Part shown: in pieces, positions 57,644 to 64,000 of the stretch | Layout: each line of letters starts with the position of its first letter | Numbering within the stretch: position 1 is the first letter of the stretch | DNA from: Batkoa obscura | Lineage: Eukaryota > Entomophthoromycota > Entomophthoromycetes > Entomophthorales > Batkoaceae | Direction of reading: 5' to 3' | NCBI GenBank assembly: GCA_030770535.1 | Contig: JASVEC010000004.1 | Span: 434,001 to 498,000 of the forward strand | Length of the DNA stretch: 64,000 bases | Made by a program: the position numbers and the translations under genes | Notes under the pieces: generated by a model | What the model was told of the DNA's origin: nothing | Databases searched by the model: none | What the model saw: only the letters and a program-made list of their open reading frames with translations

Positions 57644-60380
57644 ATGATGTCAAGCTCAAAAAACCCAACTATATCAAGACCTAAGTTTCCACCCTTATTT
57701 AGTAAGCCACTACCCACTCCGCCTTCTAAAAAATCCCAAATTTTAGAACCGGATAATTCTTTAGACCCAGCTAGACAACGTATCAATAATATGATGATGG
57801 AAGCAGTCGAGTTGGCTAATAAAGCTTTAAAATTGGAAAAAGAAAGTAACTGGGAAGAAGCGCTTATAGGCTATAGTGAAGTATGTAGCTTTTTTAAAAA
57901 AATGATGGAGAATGCAGATTCTAATGATTTACAAGAGTTATTGTTTGTGGTATGTTAATAATATTAGTATTCGTCAATTCACTACTAATTCGTTTTTTTA
58001 TTTTAGCACCATAAATATTCTCGAAGACTAGTATTTATAAGAACCAAAGTTTCAGAAATAAAAAAAAAGGAAAACAAGGAAACGAAAGCATTAAATAGTA
58101 CTACTTTATCCAAAAAGAAATCGAATCAAGTCACACCTATCAATACTAATATTCTTTATGAACATAATAGCAACGATTATGATACTATCCATTCTGGTGT
58201 ATCTCCATCTCCAATTAAGACTGGTAATTCTGTTCGCTCATTAAGCGATTCTAAGATTACACCCATAACATCAATAGCGAAGCACGATACCAATATGAAT
58301 AATAATAATTTCAACAATTACAACATGAATATCAGTTTAAATTCGGCCTTTAACGTTTATGAAACTTCCCCAGTAAATTATTTTTCAAAGAGCAATAATA
58401 ATATGCGAAAGACAATAATAAAGAAGAGCTCATTGCCATCCATAACAGAAAATTACCATAAATTAAATAACAATATCGCCAGTACTAATAATACTAATTT
58501 ATATACATGGAATGAAACGAACCAATATTTAAATTCACAGAGAAAGTCGTATGATGTTAATATTGAAAGAAACACTACAGCTTTAGATAACGTAAATGAG
58601 CTACGAAGAAATATTGATTTAATTTCAATACCCGAAACTGAGGAAAACAGTAGTATGACGAATAATATTATTACTAAGGAAAAAGAAATAAAAGGATCGG
58701 CAGGTAGATTGTTAAAACAGCGATTAGCTCATATGCCATCTTTGCCAGAATTATCAAAAACAAAAACAAAAACAAAAACGAATACTTCAATTATTGCAAA
58801 ATCATTAGATAATAACAATTACTATTTAAATAATAACTGTCAAGATAGCGATAACGATTCATGGCGGGAATCATGTACTTTACCAACAAATTTCGATATA
58901 AACAAGGAGATGGAGATGATTAAATCCAATCACAAAAATTATATTTTTGCAACTGCTAAACCACGATTAAATGGAAATAGAAAACCATCCGTTGATAAAT
59001 ATATTGAAAAAATGGAAAGCTTAAGTTTATTATCTCCTTCTTCACCTTCCTCACCTTCAATCAAAAAGAAGTTTATTTTCAATAGTAACAGTAACCAACA
59101 ATCTGCTACCAGCAGTTTAAATAATTTAAGTCATTTGAATAACTCTTCTTCTAGTTTAAATAGTGGTAATTATGATAACAGGATATTTTCGTATAATTCT
59201 AACTTTATTTTATTCATTTAGATCATTACTCAACTTCTTCTTATTCACCATGTCCATCTCCAATGATTCGTTCTTATACGGCACCTGAGAATGCTCCATT
59301 ACTTCTCAATAGTGAAGTTGGGGTTACTAATCATCAAAAAAGCAATAGCCAAGAAATTAGCTGCAATAAGTATAATTTATCCGTGCATCAAATTATATGG
59401 AATGAAGAAATTAAATCAAAACAGGTAAAATTAATAATGTTAGTAAGAGGAGTAACATTAATTAACATCTAATTGTTTTAGCCTTGGATACCAGCACCAA
59501 GTAACTCAGTGTTAAAAATCTTTTGGAAAATGAAATGTTTAAAAAATTCAATGGAAGTTGGAAGTTATATCGGGTCCAAAAGAATATATATACATCCAAT
59601 GATTTGGTAATAATTAAAAACATATTAAATAGAATAATAAAATTAACACAAGATAAAATAGGAATCAAAATGGAATAAGAGTATCTTATCTAGATTTAAA
59701 GATGGAAAAACTAGAAATCTTGAGCTTAATATTTGGGAGAATACAAGAGCATTGGAAAGAAGATGTATTAGGGATCCAAGCTTCCTTTGAAGAACTAGAA
59801 TCAATTATTAATGAAATTCAAGATTTATTCTCAACTAAGTTTGATTATATATCTAAAGTTAAGAAAACTCAAGTAAATATTTATTATAATAGCCATTGTG
59901 CTGTTACTTATTTTTGTTTCTTTAGAAAATAGCAACAGTGGCTCTCATGTCAATTGCTAATAAAATATCAAAATCTGTAGATCGCATTCAAGCTACCTAT
60001 ACAAAAGAAAAACAGTAAGTTTTGGGTTTTAGTTTACATTTGAATTAAGTAATAATCGACTTTTAATTAGAGAAGAATCTAATGAATATACAAATTTGAT
60101 GATTAAATTTTTTGAATCGAGTGAATTTTTAGGTAAACTTAAATAATAATAAGTAAATTAAATAGAATACTAATATTGATTTAAATTTATAGAGGAATGG
60201 TATAACTATTATTATGAAAAGAATAATTTAGAGTCTAACCCATCGATAATAATTATATTACAAAAAATTCAACGCATCATTGAATTTCTAGATACTGTTA
60301 TTGTACGATTGATTAGTGAAGATCTATCTTTATATTTGACTAAATATTTCAAAAGAACTCAGTTTTTGATTGGTGATTAA
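57644..60380 (+). CDS. MIT-domain protein
   Basis: Eight exons with consistent phases: 57644-57949, 58007-59165, 59222-59424, 59482-59606, 59662-59872, 59936-60014, 60071-60132, 60193-60380, about 777 residues. Residues ~50-110 are a MIT (microtubule-interacting and trafficking) three-helix domain: MMMEAVELANKALKLEKESN, WEEALIGYSEVCSFFKKMM, KYSRRLVFIRTKVSEI. Such domains bind ESCRT-III tails. The long centre is Asn/Ser-rich and disordered (SPSSPSSPSIKKK). The C-terminal ~200 residues are helical: FGRIQEHWKEDVLGIQASFE, ATVALMSIANKISKSVDRIQ, IIEFLDTVIVRLISED, a domain seen in uncharacterised fungal MIT proteins as far as I can judge. Likely role: endosomal or cell-polarity trafficking. Two ATGs in tandem at the start; the first is used. 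Confidence 0.8.
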
Positions 60381-61652
60381 GTTATTAAACAATCTCATTC
60401 ATATTCTTTTATTATCCCCCCCTCCACTGACATTAAGCTTGTTTTTAATTTGACCTTAGCTTACGCCTGTATATAAAATATTTTTATCATTTTAATCTTA
60501 TTTATTTGTTTTGGTTTAAATTTATCGACTTATCTTTATGAGAATAATATAAAACTTAAAGTCTATGATAAGGTTTTAAAGTGTATAACTAAAAGTTGTA
60601 TAGTCAACTAAAGTTAGGTTATTTTTGTTTTTTTATAAAAATTTAAAGTCGGTTAAAAGATGTCCCAATTTTTAGTAAAAGTACAAAGCGGGTTTTTTAA
60701 TTAGCTTAGGCTTGGTATCATTAAAACCGCAAAAAAAAGCCTAAAAACTTTGAAGCATAGAAGCATTTTTTGAAGTTTTACAAAAAGTAGCATAAAATTT
60801 CAAGCTGAGTTAATTTTAATCCAAGGTCCGATTTTTTCCGATTATAGCTAGCCCAGATCAATTTTAAAAAAAAAGTAATAATTTTTAAAACCCAGCCATC
60901 TGGTTGGTTGATCTTTTTAAAATTTGCTGCTTAAAAAAGTTAATTTACATTGAGATTTATAATCTAAGCTAGAAGATTATTTATAAACAAATATAATTTG
61001 ACATGTTACTGTTACTATTATTATAATATCTTGCTCTTGTATCAACAATACTAAATTACTATCTATTAAAAATGTGTTAAAATAAAAAATGTTAATTGTA
61101 TAATTTTAAAATAAGAAAGTCAAAAGTTGAAATTTAGTAGAATAAAAGCTATTTACAGTTGAAATTATTGAGATAGGCATATAAGAAACTATCTTTCATT
61201 AAAATACTGCAAAAACTACTAACTTTAAATTTGGGCTAGTTTTTACAGCATTTTAGACCAAATTTTCACTTTAAAATAAACTGTTTTTTTCGGAACTGAT
61301 CTAAACCAACGGTATATTTTACTGCCAAGATAAATTGAATATAAATACTAATAACAATAAAGGGCATGTTTTTTTTAGAGGAATTGGATATTTTTTTCCG
61401 ATTGCTAAACTATCTGCAAGATACCAAAAACATTGAAAAAATACTCTCCTCATTTGTATTTATTTTTTCTAATTTAGTCTCAAAATTTTCAAGTTCAAAC
61501 ATAAATAAATCAAAACTGTGAAAAATCACTTCAAATTCTAACTTAGTTTTTAAACTAGTCAAATAAAAAAGTATGACCCATTCAAACTAAAATAAAGCAG
61601 TAAATTTAATATTGAAATTTACTATAATTTATTAATATAGATTACTGCAAAA
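60381..61652. other. Convergent intergenic region
   Basis: 1.27 kb between the MIT gene (+) and the P450 relic (-). AT-rich, a C-run at 60415-60423, no gene or repeat recognised. Confidence 0.5.
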
Positions 61653-63159
61653 TTATGAAAATGTAAAACCAAGGTAATAGTTTTTAGGAGAAAAGAGTGG
61701 GGCAGGACTCAAGCTTAAACCCTCTCCATGAATTTGAGGAGAACCTTTAGGATAGTTTACTTTATATCTTAATAAAATCATAGCAAGTACAATTTTTTGT
61801 TCTAAGAGAGAAATTTATGCTGATACACAACCCAGCACCTCCACCAAACGGGATCCAAGTTAATGAATAAATTGAGCTATTTCGTGCATAGGACAATCCC
61901 TTAACAAATATATTGGGAATGAATTTTTATTCTTCACTCTAACATTCTTCATCATGGTGTAATGTGTAAATGCTTAAAAGGACATCAGTGTTAGCAGGGA
62001 TTGTGTAACCATCGATCACAACATCTTTAGAGGTTGTTCTAAGTGGAAGATCGGGTACTGATGGATATAATCTCATAGTTTCTTTCATTACGGCTAATAG
62101 GTACTCCATTTGTTTAGTTTGTTCAATTGTAGGACATTGAGCATCTTCTACCTTTTGGTTGCTATAATTAGTGATTCCCATTACATCCATAACTTCTTTA
62201 CGTAGTTTTTCTTGTACATCTTGATGTTGGGCTAAAAAGTGCAACGCAGCAGATAAAGCAAATGCAGTTGTATCGTGTCCAGCTAATAAGAAAATCATAA
62301 CATTATCACGAATTTCTTTATCAGTGAATTTAACATCTTCCTCTTGAGCGGCTTTTAACATTAAAGTCAAAATATCTTCATTAACATTGTGGTCGTTGTT
62401 GTCGTTGTTGTCATTGTTTAAAATGACTTTTTTCTTTTCATCTAATATATGTTGGAAATGTTCTTCTAAAGATTTAAGATCATCATAAACTGGTTTACGT
62501 AATGGATTTTTGGAGGTATCGAGAAAGTCTAATATTAAATAGAAAGGATCAAAGGAAGCTTTCATAACCTTATTATAATAAGTAATAAAGGGGACATTTT
62601 CGTTAACTACAGAATTAAAGTCTACACCCATGATACCTTTACCTAAAGCGTCCATGGTGATACGTTGCATATATTTATAAATCACGACCCTATTCCTATT
62701 GGATTTAGAGTCTAACACGTTAAAAACTGTTTGATGCATTGCTCGAAAAGCTCCGTTTAATATTGCTTTTTAAAAGGTAGGCTCGATATTTTACAATGTC
62801 TTTTCCAAACTTGATGGTTCGAAAACACTAAATTGATCCCCAAAAATTTTGAAAACAATAGATTGGGACGTACTTCGCTAGGTAATCTTTTGACAAAAGT
62901 GGTGGTATCATTACAAATGGATTGTGCAGCTTCAACTGAAAACAAGGCTACTACTCAACTGCCATTGCTTGGGATGGTTTGTACCTTTTGTTTAAGTGGC
63001 CTTTTTGTCTATAGGCCTATCTTCGAAAGGGTTTTTAATACATTCAGCTAAACTTAGAGAAAGTAAGTGACGTAATCTAAATGGCTTTTTAAGGAAAACA
63101 AAATATATTAAAGAGAAGATAGTGGCCAGTGCTATTAAAATATTTATCGTTGTTGACAT
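61653..63159 (-). pseudogene. Cytochrome P450, broken
   Basis: Microsomal-type P450: N-terminal membrane anchor (MSTTINILIALATIFSLIYF) and a basic patch; mid-region 62739-61939 is open for 266 codons with the I-helix oxygen-binding motif FLLAGHDTTAFAL and the K-helix ExxR (KETMRLYPSVPDLPLR). Defects: TAA near 63013 and a frameshift near 62943 in the N-terminal part, a third change near 62745, a stop after HHDEEC, and loss of part of the PERF region. The heme loop reads PFGGGAGLCISINFSL, keeping the Cys but lacking the usual Arg and the Gly after Cys, and the frame shifts again before LLEQKIVLAMILLRYK. Host gene lost; original substrate unknown. Confidence 0.82.
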
Positions 63160-64000
63160 TTTTTGCAAAGTATACTTTTGCCGTCTTGGTTTAATTCATA
63201 TACTTTTACAGTTACTGTTCCAATTTTATCTTTAATAATTTTCAGCTTTGCTCATTTCTATCGCTTTATTATTAGTCATTTTAATTCATCACTAGAGCAT
63301 TTATTACTAAAGGTCTAAAGGTGAATTATTCGATAATAACACTTGTAATTAAGAATTTCAAATACTTATTATAGTTTAAAGTGTGGCTAAGTTTTTTATA
63401 AAAAATAGTTAAAAATAGGAAGCGGTTTGTAATGTATTTAATTTACCCATTATAAGCGCTTTCATATTAGTCTAAGAATATCAGCTATGAATTGAACTTT
63501 TTATAATATTTATAGATGCAGTTTTTTTAATATACTTGTATTGATTAAAAGTTGGAATAAAATAATATATATAATTTAATGTTTTTTTATAGGATTTGTT
63601 AAAAATTTTATAAATTTATTTATTAAAAATCAAAAAAATCGCTTAAAAATAGAATAAAGACAAGAAACTGATATACATTTTTCTTCTTTATTATTAAAAC
63701 TTTCAAAACTTTTGAAGAACTCTATACGAGCTTTGTTTCATTGTTGATTTTGGTAGCTAGAGTAATTGAAGGTAATTAGAGATAGTCTTTATAATTTACT
63801 ATATAAAATTATCATGTACTTTATTTTTTCGTATTTTATGATACTTTAATTAACGTTGAATACCATTGTTAATTTTATAATAAACTCTGAGTTTTAATGT
63901 ATTTTGTTTTAGAATTTATTTAAATTTGTTTAAAAATTAACTTTAGTTAGTTGTAAACCCGATTTATTATTTTCATTGTATTGAATCATTTATAAAATTC
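63160..64000. other. AT-rich flank at window end
   Basis: No ORF, repeat or RNA recognised; becomes extremely T-rich after ~63500. Confidence 0.5.

Noticed and set aside
57580-57786. 68-codon Gly/Leu-rich minus ORF
   Set aside because: Antisense shadow of the MIT-gene first exon.
1-64000. CRISPR arrays, tRNA or rRNA genes
   Set aside because: No regularly spaced repeats; no cloverleaf with a GTTCRANNC box; the only rRNA-like patch (23180-23320) is too weak to call.

Overview
This looks like nuclear DNA of an early-diverging (zygomycete-grade) fungus. The sequence is strongly AT-rich, genes carry short GT-AG introns (about 45-100 nt), proteins have poly-Asn tracts, and the gene set is fungal: an OPT-family transporter, a Fungal_trans regulator, SRP40 and ERG27. 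I favour Entomophthoromycotina (Conidiobolus-like) on the very low GC and the large F-box/LRR family, but that placement is inference.

Layout. 0.9-5.5 kb: SRP40/Nopp140 homologue, a PHOSPHO-type HAD phosphatase and a small Cys-rich GPI-type surface protein. 7.3-17.2 kb: four decayed F-box/LRR copies with a broken class-3 lipase among them. 18.2-26.8 kb: OPT transporter, ERG27 sterol reductase, RPL36 and an unknown basic protein. 27.5-28.2 kb: a decayed unknown coding relic. 29.6-37.3 kb (minus strand): four more F-box/LRR copies, of which only 31529-32893 looks intact. 37.9-46.7 kb: HIRIP3-type histone chaperone, a Fungal_trans protein without a zinc cluster, a PQ-loop membrane protein, a UTP16/BUD21-like nucleolar protein and a ZZZ3-like Myb+ZZ protein. 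47.2-55.2 kb: five further decayed F-box/LRR copies. 57.6-60.4 kb: MIT-domain protein. 61.7-63.2 kb: broken cytochrome P450.

Housekeeping islands (ribosome biogenesis, chromatin, sterol synthesis, translation) alternate with three nurseries of one F-box/LRR family: 13 copies, one convincingly intact. Two repeats are interwoven with the nurseries: a ~100 bp TA-flanked MITE (ten copies) and a ~465 bp TG...CA repeat that behaves like a solo LTR (three copies). Several F-box copies share a TATA-containing block about 80-95 nt upstream of the family start codon, which marks the true starts and shows where repeats have split promoters.

I found no CRISPR array, rRNA operon or convincing tRNA. The most promising unexplained structure is the F-box/LRR array with its shared promoter module and frame-neutral MITE insertions. 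All calls are from reading the sequence; no database search was run.
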